43,222 nt of DNA, from assembly GCA_024635865.1 (NCBI GenBank), contig JAGXIB010000184.1:1-43222 (forward strand), in the 5' to 3' direction. Shown here piece after piece: positions 23,332 through 30,664 of the stretch. Source of the DNA: Flavobacteriales bacterium. GTDB taxonomy: Bacteria; Bacteroidota; Bacteroidia; Flavobacteriales_D; Parvicellaceae. Under the pieces are notes generated by a model that was given only the letters and a program-made list of their open reading frames with translations, was not told the DNA's origin and did no database searches. Position numbers and translations under genes: made by a program. Every line of letters begins with the position of its first letter. Within the stretch, counting starts at the first letter, position 1.

Positions 23332-24673
23332 CACCGTTTTTAATAGAGGCATTATTTTCTAAAACAATAACACCTCTGTTCTTTTTCTTCTTTACTTTTT
23401 TTGAAGAGTTAAAGACAGACTTACAATAAACGATACCTTTCCAATTTGTTCCAAAGTGATTGTTTAATTCTGCTCCATTAACAATTAGTTTAGCTTTTTT
23501 TTCCAAATAAATAGTTGACCCTTCAGAGAGGTGAATGTTTTTATTTACGGTAAGTTTTTGATGTTTTTTAATGACTAAGTCGCCGGTTATAACCATTGCT
23601 TTATTCCAAGAAGTATCACTCCAAATTATAATTGTGTTTTTAGGCTGATATTCATTAGCCGTCGTCAATTTTATTCGCTCCGGTTTTAAAGTATATAACT
23701 GATGAACATGGCCAATTTGTTTAGGAGATAAATAGTTTCGACATTGATTGTAGCCCATAATATTATTACTTGTTTTTGAGCTGTCACAAGGAATAAACCC
23801 AAACTTATCTTTTGGAGGCAAATCATTAAATTGGGGATAATTAGTATGGTTTAGCCCTAAGGTATGTCCAAGTTCGTGCGCAATAAGTTGAGCGTTTGCC
23901 CAACCTCCACCTTTAATCATGTTAGATACATTTAAAAAATATGGCGCAGGACCACAACCAAAAGCAACACCTGAGTAGGAGCTTCCGGTAAAAAAAACAT
24001 GTAAATAGTTTTTGTCTTCTCCTGTGTGCATTTCCCATAAATACCGATCGCAATTAAGGTCTTTTTTTTTATAACAAGAGAAAGAATCTACGGGGTCAAT
24101 TATAGCTTTGTTTAAATTAATAGAAGTATACTCTTTGTTTTTGTGTTTTGAAACTAGAAGATAATTAACTTTATTAATAGAAATACTATCAATACCTCTT
24201 AACCTGTAGTTGTCTTTCTGATTGATGAATATTATGTTCTTAACCATGTTAACAGAGTCTATTTTTATAGCGTTTTTACTTTTTTCAATAAAAATTCTAT
24301 CCCAAGCGGTTGAGTCTACAAAAGAGTCAATAGTGTCCAGTCTAAACTGGATTCTACTATCGGGTATAAAATGCTTTAAACCGTCCTGAGCAGCCAAAGT
24401 GCTAGGAGAAAGGTTGCTATAATAACTGTTAATCCACTCAAATTGGTTATTAATTAAGTTAAGACTGTCTAAGGTATAATTCTGCTCATCTTCTTTGTAT
24501 CGATAAACAAGGTGCAGCTTCATTTTGACAGTAATAACAGGATGAGTGACTAAACTAGTCGTTTCATAAGGGATATACTGCTCTAGTTTTTCTTTTTGGC
24601 CATAACAATCAAAAATAGAAACAATCAAAAATAGAGCAAAACCTAATTTATGTAGCTGTTGTATCAATTGCAA
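23318..24673 (-). CDS. secreted metzincin-type zinc protease, apparently truncated
   Basis: A 451-residue protein starting at TTG (24673). No ATG is available before the signal peptide (about 8-26, ending CYGQ). The zinc site is HELGHTLGLNH, with H266, E267, H270 and H276, and the likely Met-turn is NIMGY (304-308). Together these define a metzincin-type endopeptidase. From about 345 the sequence becomes a beta-solenoid-like stretch (DLVIKKHQKLTVNKNIHLSE, NWKGIVYC). It stops in what looks like mid-repeat (GVIVLENNASIKNG), with no T9SS sorting domain. The start overlaps the end of the M23 gene by 26 bp, so the two are cotranscribed. The 3' end overlaps the convergent gene by 14 bp. Confidence 0.82.
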   Translation of the reverse strand: MQLIQQLHKLGFALFLIVSIFDCYGQKEKLEQYIPYETTSLVTHPVITVKMKLHLVYRYKEDEQNYTLDSLNLINNQFEWINSYYSNLSPSTLAAQDGLKHFIPDSRIQFRLDTIDSFVDSTAWDRIFIEKSKNAIKIDSVNMVKNIIFINQKDNYRLRGIDSISINKVNYLLVSKHKNKEYTSINLNKAIIDPVDSFSCYKKKDLNCDRYLWEMHTGEDKNYLHVFFTGSSYSGVAFGCGPAPYFLNVSNMIKGGGWANAQLIAHELGHTLGLNHTNYPQFNDLPPKDKFGFIPCDSSKTSNNIMGYNQCRNYLSPKQIGHVHQLYTLKPERIKLTTANEYQPKNTIIIWSDTSWNKAMVITGDLVIKKHQKLTVNKNIHLSEGSTIYLEKKAKLIVNGAELNNHFGTNWKGIVYCKSVFNSSKKVKKKKNRGVIVLENNASIKNGVNSL

Positions 24674-25901
24674 TATTATCTAATTTAATTTTTATTGGGG
24701 AAATGTAGGTCTTATATTCAATAAGAGCGCTGTCTTTTATAGGTTCTACAGTAGGAATGTCTATACTAAGTGGATCAACAGCTTTTCCTTTAATAAAGAT
24801 ACGATAATCTAAGTGAGGCCCAGTAGAAACACCAGAGCTTCCTACTTCACCAATCTTTTGCCCTTGACTTACATGAGTTCCCTTTTTTATTCCATCCGCA
24901 AATCGTCTTAAGTGCATATACTTTGTTTCTATGTTACCTGTGGCGTGCTTTATTTTTACAAGTCTTCCTGCTCCTCCAGCCCAGCCAGCAAAAGATACTA
25001 CCCCACTACCCGTAGCTACAACTTCTGTGCCTATTGGAGCTGCATAATCTACACCATGATGAGGCCTATAATATTTTAAAACAGGGTGAAATCGTCTATG
25101 AGAAAACTTAGAAGAAATCCGAGAGTAAATCAAAGGTGCCGAAAGTAAAGCTCTTTTCATACTCTCTCCTAGTTCACTGTAATAGGTCTCTGGCGAGGTG
25201 TCGTTTTTGTATGTAAAAAAATACATGCTTTTATCCGAGTGATTAAATAAAACAGATTTAATTTTCCCAACTCCTATAAATTGATCATCTACATATTTAG
25301 CTTCATAAATCACTTTAAAATAATCTCCTTTTTGGATTCCAAAAAAATCAATGCTCCAGGCATATAGGCTAGTCACTTTCCCAACTAAAGCAGGGGAAAG
25401 ACCATTTTCCATAAAAGCATTCCAAAGACTTGAGGTTACAACACCCCCAGCCATCAACTCTTTCGTCACTACCTCTTTTTTACCTGAGTAAACATTTAAA
25501 GAGTCCTCAAAGTCAAAAACAATATAGTTAATCGCATCTTTTTTATAGACAAACTTCAACAACCTATTAGTAGAGTCTTTAGAGCTAAAAGCAGTATATA
25601 AATGATTCGTCTTTATTTTTCTAACATCAAAAATAGAGTCAAATAAGTCAACAATATTAAAAATTGTTGTGCTACTAACCCCATACTTTGGTAATATATG
25701 TGTTAGCCCTTGGTTTTTTTCAACTCTACCTGTATCTACTTTATAGTGGTTAAGATTAAAGCCATACTCAATTTTAGGTATAACTTTAGTTTCCTTTTTC
25801 TCTTTTTTTTCCGAAGTAGTTTTTTCTTTTTTTTCTGAATTATTGCAAGAAGTTAAAGTCGCAAGAAATAAAGTTAAAAGTATAATAAGTTTAGTATTCA
25901 T
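24648..25901 (-). CDS. M23-family peptidoglycan endopeptidase, lipoprotein
   Basis: A 417-residue protein with a lipoprotein signal ending TLTSC (Cys19) and a Lys/Glu-rich linker (20-42). An N-terminal helper domain spans about 45-245, of the kind that precedes M23 peptidases. The M23 LytM-like domain (about 262-390) has HHGVDYAAP, with zinc ligands H281 (or H282) and D285. The usual HLHYE motif is HLDYRI here (H363, D365), so the third ligand His is replaced by Asp. It would cleave peptide cross-links in the periplasm if active. I recall similar HLD variants in other Bacteroidota, so it may still be functional. It overlaps the protease gene downstream. Confidence 0.9.
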   Translation of the reverse strand: MNTKLIILLTLFLATLTSCNNSEKKEKTTSEKKEKKETKVIPKIEYGFNLNHYKVDTGRVEKNQGLTHILPKYGVSSTTIFNIVDLFDSIFDVRKIKTNHLYTAFSSKDSTNRLLKFVYKKDAINYIVFDFEDSLNVYSGKKEVVTKELMAGGVVTSSLWNAFMENGLSPALVGKVTSLYAWSIDFFGIQKGDYFKVIYEAKYVDDQFIGVGKIKSVLFNHSDKSMYFFTYKNDTSPETYYSELGESMKRALLSAPLIYSRISSKFSHRRFHPVLKYYRPHHGVDYAAPIGTEVVATGSGVVSFAGWAGGAGRLVKIKHATGNIETKYMHLRRFADGIKKGTHVSQGQKIGEVGSSGVSTGPHLDYRIFIKGKAVDPLSIDIPTVEPIKDSALIEYKTYISPIKIKLDNIAIDTTAT

Positions 25902-26012
25902 TTATATTTTTGTCAAAGTGTTTAAGAAGTTAAAATTATCCAATAAAAGGATATTTATTCCGTTCATACAAAAGTCTTTTAAACATAGTAATGTTTTTAA
26001 TAGTAATGAGTT

Positions 26013-26020
26013 TAACTTTG
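26013..26020 (+). promoter_or_regulatory. -7 promoter box for the outer-membrane protein gene at 26047
   Basis: TAACTTTG is an exact TAnnTTTG match, 26 nt before the ATG at 26047. T-rich sequence (25994-25998) lies upstream but closer than the usual -33 spacing. Confidence 0.5.
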
Positions 26021-26046
26021 TATTTTAAGGGTTCAATAGTTTTTAA

Positions 26047-26766
26047 ATGAAATTTAACTTCACAATAATATTAATTTTAACTTTCTCTCTTTGTTTTTCT
26101 CAAAAAAAAGGGACAACTTTTGGGTTTCAAGTTAAACCGATTATACCCGTAAACTACTTTAATGCTGGACCTCAAACCCTTTCTGATTCTTTAGTAGAAA
26201 TTAATATCCTTCCTAAACTTGGGTTTAGCTTTGGAGCGATAGTGAGGCAAAGACTATCGAAATCAATTGCTATCGAAGTAGGGATTTCTTCAGTTAGAAG
26301 AAACTATGAGGTAACAGCAAAAGGACTATCTGCTGCTACTTCAGATCAAACTGAATTTGGTTTTGTTGGTTATCAAGTTCCATTACAAGCACTTTTTTAT
26401 ATACAGTTATCTGAAAAAGTGTTTATGAATACTACAGCTGGCGTTGGACTAGATATGTATCCTTCTAGTGTCGAAACAATTGGAGAAAATGTATTGTTAA
26501 ACAATTTAACACTTCGTCAGTTTTGGATTAATTATTCTTTATTGGCCAATATAGGTTTTGAATATAGAACAGAAGAAAAAGGAACTTTTTATATAGGAGG
26601 ATCGTTTAACCGTCCTTTTAAACCTATTGCAGAATCAAATTTTTCTTATAATTATGAAGGGAATAAAAAGACAAGGATTAATACGCTTTTGAATGGGAAT
26701 TATATTACGTTAGATCTTCGTTTTTTCTTTCCAGAAAAGGAAGATGAAGCTAAAAAGAAAAAATAA
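26047..26766 (+). CDS. outer-membrane beta-barrel protein (PorT-like fold)
   Basis: A 239-residue protein with a signal peptide (1-18, ending LCFSQ). The body has alternating amphipathic strands (GFSFGAIVRQRL, IAIEVGISSVRRNYE, ALFYIQLSEKVFMNTTAGVGLDMY, TFYIGGSFNRPF, YITLDLRFFF) typical of 8-10-stranded Bacteroidota barrels, including the PorT family. The last strand is followed by a Lys/Glu tail (EKEDEAKKKK) that would face the periplasm. The specific function is unknown. It is monocistronic, divergent from the M23 gene, and ends 3 nt from the stop of the convergent Ig-like lipoprotein gene. Confidence 0.75.
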   Translation: MKFNFTIILILTFSLCFSQKKGTTFGFQVKPIIPVNYFNAGPQTLSDSLVEINILPKLGFSFGAIVRQRLSKSIAIEVGISSVRRNYEVTAKGLSAATSDQTEFGFVGYQVPLQALFYIQLSEKVFMNTTAGVGLDMYPSSVETIGENVLLNNLTLRQFWINYSLLANIGFEYRTEEKGTFYIGGSFNRPFKPIAESNFSYNYEGNKKTRINTLLNGNYITLDLRFFFPEKEDEAKKKK

Positions 26767-26769
26767 CAC

Positions 26770-28362
26770 TTAATTTTTCCAAGTTAAATCTAAATCCCAC
26801 CCACCTTTTAAATCTATTTTATCTTCAAAAAGCTTTACTAATTCTGGCTGTTTTTTTAATAGGTAGTCTCCTGTATCCCATTTACCATTGTTGTTTTTGT
26901 CTTCAATGGTTTTTAGTAGGTAATTCCCTGGAGATAAGTTTTTATATTCAATTGTTTCAGATGAGTTAGAAACGATTGTTTCTTTAATTACAAGCCCTTC
27001 TTTTATCAATTGAATAAGGTGTTGCTCACTTTTGTTTTGTTTTTCATAATGTAAAATTAAACTTCCATATTGATTTGGAGGAATCGTTTTAAAAAACAAG
27101 TTGATGGTGTCATTTGTCCCACTGTAGAGGTCTTTAAAAGCATTTGGCAAGATGGTTATTTGGTAATCTATATCTTCTTTTAGCTGACTTGAAATAGATA
27201 CAATGTTGTTTTCTTTTTCAATGTCAAATTCAAGTTCAATGGAGTCTTCATTCAATAGCTTAATCAGGCTTTTGTCCATTTCTTTTATTGGAGTATTGAA
27301 CTCTATTTTAACAGGGTCAAAATATGAAAGATCATTTGTTGTGTTTGTTTTAAACTTTAGAATAGTGTCTTTAGAAACTTTTGGCTTTCTAATTTTTAAA
27401 AAAGTAGTATCTGCTTCTTGGTTTATAATTTCTGTTATTATTTTTACCTCAGAAACCGAGTCCACTTCATTGATCCAAAAAGTAATGCTATCTGTATTTA
27501 CAAACTTTTTGTTTTTTGTATTGTCTGCAAAAATATTGTTAAGTAGATCAACTTTTATTTCTGTCGTTTTTTCTTCAAGGATTAAAGTAACTTTTCCTGG
27601 GTGCGTATATTTTTTTTCTGTCACCCTATTTTTTCCTTTTGCCTCTGTGAATAGCGATAGGTTTATAGATTGAGCGGTAGAGTCATACTTTATAGTAATA
27701 GAGCTGTCTAGAAAAGCAACACCATCTGTATAAGGATTGTATTTTAAGTCATTGTTTTTATCTTCAATAGCCACAAGTGTGTACTTTCCTTTTTTTAAAT
27801 TTTTGAATGCAAAGGACCCATCTTGTTTTGTTGGGTTAAAGTAATAAGGTCGTTCCTTTATTGCTATTGAGTCTAGGTCAGATTTATATAAACCAACTAA
27901 TATTTCTTTTTGCGGCTCTTTTGTAAAGGCATTGTAGACAGATCCGTTTAGCGTTAGGGAGTCTATCTCACTTCCTGTAGAAAAAACATAATTAAAATTA
28001 CTTAATCTATTTCCTTCGGTTATGTCGGAGATACTATTTCCGAAATTTATGATGTAAGTTGTGTTTTCGTCCAACTTACTTTTTAAAGTGACAACTACTT
28101 TTTTTCCTTTTATTTCGTAAGTTGGTTGTTCAGTGGTCAAAGGGGTAATAATAATATTTTGATTAGGCTTTTCTAATCGAATAAACTCATTAAAACCAAT
28201 TTCTATTTTATTAGTATTAAAGTTGATGGCGTTATTTTTCGGTATCGTTTTATCTTCCTCAACTTGTGGTGGAGTAATATCTTTGTTCCCCCCAGAAAGG
28301 CCAGACTGCTGAGCACACCCAACAGATAATAAGATTATAAAGAGAAAATAGATAGACTTCAA
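26770..28362 (-). CDS. Ig-like (SbsA-type) domain lipoprotein
   Basis: A 530-residue lipoprotein starting at TTG (28362), with its signal ending SVGC (Cys16). Residues about 27-130 form a bacterial Ig-like domain of the SbsA type (TPPQV, NKIEIGFNEFIRL, TTYIINFGNSISD). A middle region holds a prealbumin-like regulatory module (about 137-215, GSFAFKNLKKGKYTLVAIED, DKNNDLKYNPYTDG). A second similar segment lies near the C-terminus (NLSPGNYLLKTIEDKNNNG). It is a common Bacteroidota surface lipoprotein type of unknown function. The TTG overlaps the stop of the methionine-sulfoxide reductase gene (TTGA), which implies translational coupling and supports the unusual start. Confidence 0.85.
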   Translation of the reverse strand: MKSIYFLFIILLSVGCAQQSGLSGGNKDITPPQVEEDKTIPKNNAINFNTNKIEIGFNEFIRLEKPNQNIIITPLTTEQPTYEIKGKKVVVTLKSKLDENTTYIINFGNSISDITEGNRLSNFNYVFSTGSEIDSLTLNGSVYNAFTKEPQKEILVGLYKSDLDSIAIKERPYYFNPTKQDGSFAFKNLKKGKYTLVAIEDKNNDLKYNPYTDGVAFLDSSITIKYDSTAQSINLSLFTEAKGKNRVTEKKYTHPGKVTLILEEKTTEIKVDLLNNIFADNTKNKKFVNTDSITFWINEVDSVSEVKIITEIINQEADTTFLKIRKPKVSKDTILKFKTNTTNDLSYFDPVKIEFNTPIKEMDKSLIKLLNEDSIELEFDIEKENNIVSISSQLKEDIDYQITILPNAFKDLYSGTNDTINLFFKTIPPNQYGSLILHYEKQNKSEQHLIQLIKEGLVIKETIVSNSSETIEYKNLSPGNYLLKTIEDKNNNGKWDTGDYLLKKQPELVKLFEDKIDLKGGWDLDLTWKN

Positions 28363-28844
28363 AATAGTTGATTAATATAATTAACAATAAGCTCTAGGCC
28401 GACTTTATCTTCTTTATCAAAAGTACTTAAGTATTCACTGTCTATATCTAAAACCCCAGTACATTCATTTTTATTGTTTCTTAATGGGAGAACAATTTCT
28501 GACTTTGTACTGCTGCTACATGCAATATGCCCTTCAAATAAATCTACATTAGGAACAACGACAGTCTCATTTTTTTCCCAAGCAATTCCACAGACACCTT
28601 TTCCTTTTTTTATTCTTGTGCAAGCTACTGGACCTTGAAAAGTTCCTAGCACTAACTCATTTTGTTTAACATGATAAAATCCAACCCAAAACCAATTCAT
28701 TTCGTACTTTAAAATTGAGCAAATGTTACTTAAATTAGCAACTAAGTCTTCTTCATCAGAAGTGATAGATGTTATTTGCTCAAGCAGTAATTGATAGATC
28801 TCTTTTTTAGGAAGCGACTTATCTATTGTTTGTGTTGTTATCAA
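28359..28844 (-). CDS. msrC: free methionine-(R)-sulfoxide reductase (GAF-domain)
   Basis: A 161-residue, single GAF-domain cytoplasmic enzyme that reduces free Met-R-sulfoxide. The three conserved cysteines of this family are present as C75 (GPVACTRI), C85 (KGVCGIAW) and C109 (GHIACSS). Their spacings of 10 and 24 residues are the same as in the E. coli enzyme. The substrate pocket segment SEIVLPL follows. The gene sits between the 113-residue protein (7 nt upstream) and the Ig-like lipoprotein (4-bp overlap), in one operon. Confidence 0.93.
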   Translation of the reverse strand: MITTQTIDKSLPKKEIYQLLLEQITSITSDEEDLVANLSNICSILKYEMNWFWVGFYHVKQNELVLGTFQGPVACTRIKKGKGVCGIAWEKNETVVVPNVDLFEGHIACSSSTKSEIVLPLRNNKNECTGVLDIDSEYLSTFDKEDKVGLELIVNYINQLF

Positions 28845-28851
28845 TTTTTAT

Positions 28852-29193
28852 TTAGTTTATTGCAGTTTCTTCAAAATAATCAATAATGGCTTCTTTCATT
28901 AAATTTTCTTGATCTTTTTCGTTTAGTACTGGGAGTTCATCTTTTTTTTCAAAATGCGGCCAACCATCCTGATCTTTACCTTTAAACTCATAATAACCAT
29001 AAGGCTCGAGTAAAGTACAAATAGCAATATGCATGACTTCTAATTTTTGATCTTTCGTAAGGTCTATATAACCCTTGTTTAACTCTTGTAAGCCAAGAAT
29101 AAAAAGGATAGACTGCATGTCTAGGTCTTCTCCAAAGTGTTTAGAAGCAGTTGCAACAGTTAGCCTCCAAGATTTTTCTAATTCAAAATTCAT
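28852..29193 (-). CDS. small conserved cytoplasmic protein, unknown function
   Basis: A 113-residue, acidic protein with no signal peptide or membrane segment. It is largely helical (ELEKSWRLTVATASKHFG, DMQSILFILGLQELNKG) with an aromatic-rich YGYYEFKGKDQDGWPHFEK segment near residues 66-84. I recall similar proteins in other Bacteroidota but no function. It is the first gene of the operon with msrC and the Ig-like lipoprotein. A near-consensus promoter ends only 4 nt before the ATG, so its mRNA is probably leaderless. Confidence 0.75.
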   Translation of the reverse strand: MNFELEKSWRLTVATASKHFGEDLDMQSILFILGLQELNKGYIDLTKDQKLEVMHIAICTLLEPYGYYEFKGKDQDGWPHFEKKDELPVLNEKDQENLMKEAIIDYFEETAIN

Positions 29194-29197
29194 ATTT

Positions 29198-29230
29198 CAA
29201 AGTTAACAAGTATTGTTTTTATAAAACAAA
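29198..29230 (-). promoter_or_regulatory. consensus promoter abutting the start of the 113-residue protein gene
   Basis: On the minus strand TTTG (29227-29230) and TAACTTTG (29198-29205) are separated by 21 nt, a full match to the Bacteroidota consensus. The -7 box ends 4 nt before the ATG at 29193. The -33 element lies in the U-tract side of the terminator at 29223-29262. Confidence 0.65.
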
Positions 29231-29262
29231 AAAGAGAACTAAAAATTAATTTAGCTCTCTTT
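29223..29262 (-). terminator. terminator of the lipoprotein gene 29285-29656
   Basis: On the minus strand AAAGAGAGCTAAA (29262-29250) pairs with TTTAGTTCTCTTT (29243-29231), with one G-U pair, around a 6-nt loop. A T-rich run follows. It lies 23 nt past the stop codon of the upstream gene and overlaps the next promoter. Confidence 0.8.
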
Positions 29263-29284
29263 AAAATAACTAGACGATTAAATC

Positions 29285-29656
29285 TTATTGAAGATTTACA
29301 GTTTCTTCGTTTTGTTGTTCTTCTTCTATTTTTATAATACCTAAAATAGCTCCATCAACTTCAATGTCTAAAACAGCTAAACCAGCTTGTCCAGATTTGA
29401 ATTCCTCGGTATAATTAAAGTTAACTTTTCCAGAAGCATCAGTAGTTTCTGTTTTGTCAAGTCTTAAGTCAGTTCCTAAAGAATCACTTCCATATTTGTA
29501 GTAAAGTTTAACTTCGGCTCCTGGTACGGGTGCGTTTGCTGCATCTAAAACGGTAACAACAGCAGTTGTTTCTTTCTCTTTGTAGCAAGAAGATAAAGCT
29601 GTCATTAATAGGATGAACCCAATGAATAAAATCGAATTTCTTAGAACAGTTTTCAT
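29285..29656 (-). CDS. lipoprotein with carboxypeptidase-regulatory/Ig-like domain
   Basis: A 123-residue lipoprotein with its signal ending ALSSC (Cys24). The mature part is a single beta-sandwich: TTAVVTVLDAANAPVPGAEV, a TTDASGKVNFNY turn, and a final strand with GIIKIEEE. This is the pattern of a carboxypeptidase-regulatory or invasin-like Ig domain. It is monocistronic with its own terminator (29223-29262). It is divergent from the peptidyl-prolyl isomerase gene across an 80-nt spacer containing a 7-bp inverted repeat (CTTTTAC at 29680-29686, GTAAAAG at 29705-29711). Its role is unknown. Confidence 0.8.
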   Translation of the reverse strand: MKTVLRNSILFIGFILLMTALSSCYKEKETTAVVTVLDAANAPVPGAEVKLYYKYGSDSLGTDLRLDKTETTDASGKVNFNYTEEFKSGQAGLAVLDIEVDGAILGIIKIEEEQQNEETVNLQ

Positions 29657-29736
29657 AATGTTTATTATTTTTTAAAGGTCTTTTACCGCAAATTGCTTTT
29701 CTTTGTAAAAGAACGAAGTTACAAAATTTAATTAAT

Positions 29737-30654
29737 ATGTTACAAACAAGTAGTTTAAAACTAGCATTCTTCTTATTTATAACAACGTCTTTTAGTTCTT
29801 GTGGGTTGCTTAACAAGACAAATAAAGTTGAAGAGACGAAAGAAGTAGAGCCAAAAGAGGAGTTAGTGATACAGGAAGTAAAGGAAGAGGAGCCTAAATT
29901 AGTTATCCCTACTCTTGTAGAAATGAAGACAACTATGGGGTCAGTCAAAATTCGTTTATACGAAGGAACACCCTTACATCAAGAAAATTTCGCAAAGTTA
30001 ATCGATCAAAACTATTATGACAGTCTATTGTTTCATAGAGTAATTAAAGACTTTATGATTCAGGGTGGAGATCCAAATTCTAAGAATGCTCCGGTAGGAA
30101 CTCGTTTAGGAAATGGAGGGCCAAACTATACTATCCCAGCTGAAATAAAACAAGAGTACTTTCATAAAAAAGGAGCTCTTTGTGCTGCGAGGCAAGGTGA
30201 CAATGTAAATCCAGAACAACGTTCTAGTGGTTCTCAGTTTTACTTTGTAACTGGAGCTGTTTATTCTGAAGGAGATTTAAAGCAAATGGAAGACCGTATC
30301 AATCAACAAGCAAAAGCAGGTCTGATACGGAAGTTTTGGGCAGCCCCTGAAAATAAAGAAATAGCTGATCTATATGCTAAGTGTAAAAGAGAAAATAAGA
30401 CAGATAGTTTAAACCTGTTACAAACACAAGTCACAAAATCTGAATATGCTAAATATGTTCCTTATAAATTTACGGAAGAACAAATAAAAACCTACACCAC
30501 TATAGGAGGTACTCCATTCTTAGATAATAATTATACTGTTTTCGGAGAGGTGGTAGAAGGTTTAGATATAATAGATCAAATAGGTAAAGTTGCGACTCAA
30601 GGAGAAAGACCTGTTGAAGATGTGAAAATATTAAGTATTAAAATTTTAGAATAA
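29737..30654 (+). CDS. cyclophilin-type peptidyl-prolyl isomerase lipoprotein
   Basis: A 305-residue lipoprotein with its signal ending SFSSC (Cys22), then a Glu/Lys/Val-rich linker (about 28-58). The cyclophilin domain (about 62-305) includes LVEMKTTMGSVKIRLYEGTP, FHRVIKDFMIQGGDP (catalytic Arg and the FxxxxxMxQGGD core), SGSQFYFVTG and the C-terminal NYTVFGEVVEGLDII. An insertion of about 60 charged residues (about 178-250) splits the domain, as in other Bacteroidota versions. It would assist folding of exported proteins in the periplasm. It is the first gene of a tight operon with pheS (10 nt) and the penicillin-binding protein (21 nt). Confidence 0.92.
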   Translation: MLQTSSLKLAFFLFITTSFSSCGLLNKTNKVEETKEVEPKEELVIQEVKEEEPKLVIPTLVEMKTTMGSVKIRLYEGTPLHQENFAKLIDQNYYDSLLFHRVIKDFMIQGGDPNSKNAPVGTRLGNGGPNYTIPAEIKQEYFHKKGALCAARQGDNVNPEQRSSGSQFYFVTGAVYSEGDLKQMEDRINQQAKAGLIRKFWAAPENKEIADLYAKCKRENKTDSLNLLQTQVTKSEYAKYVPYKFTEEQIKTYTTIGGTPFLDNNYTVFGEVVEGLDIIDQIGKVATQGERPVEDVKILSIKILE

Positions 30655-30664
30655 AGCATAGTTT

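Noticed and set aside
27203-27673. 156-codon plus-strand ORF opposite the Ig-like lipoprotein
   Set aside because: It is rich in Phe, Ser and Val, as expected from the complement of a Lys/Glu/Asn-rich gene. It has no promoter or family features, and the opposite strand has clear domains.
29508-29948. 146-codon minus-strand ORF spanning two genes
   Set aside because: It covers the start of the isomerase gene and part of the lipoprotein gene in another frame. Its composition is that of a shadow frame, and both real genes have intact signal peptides.
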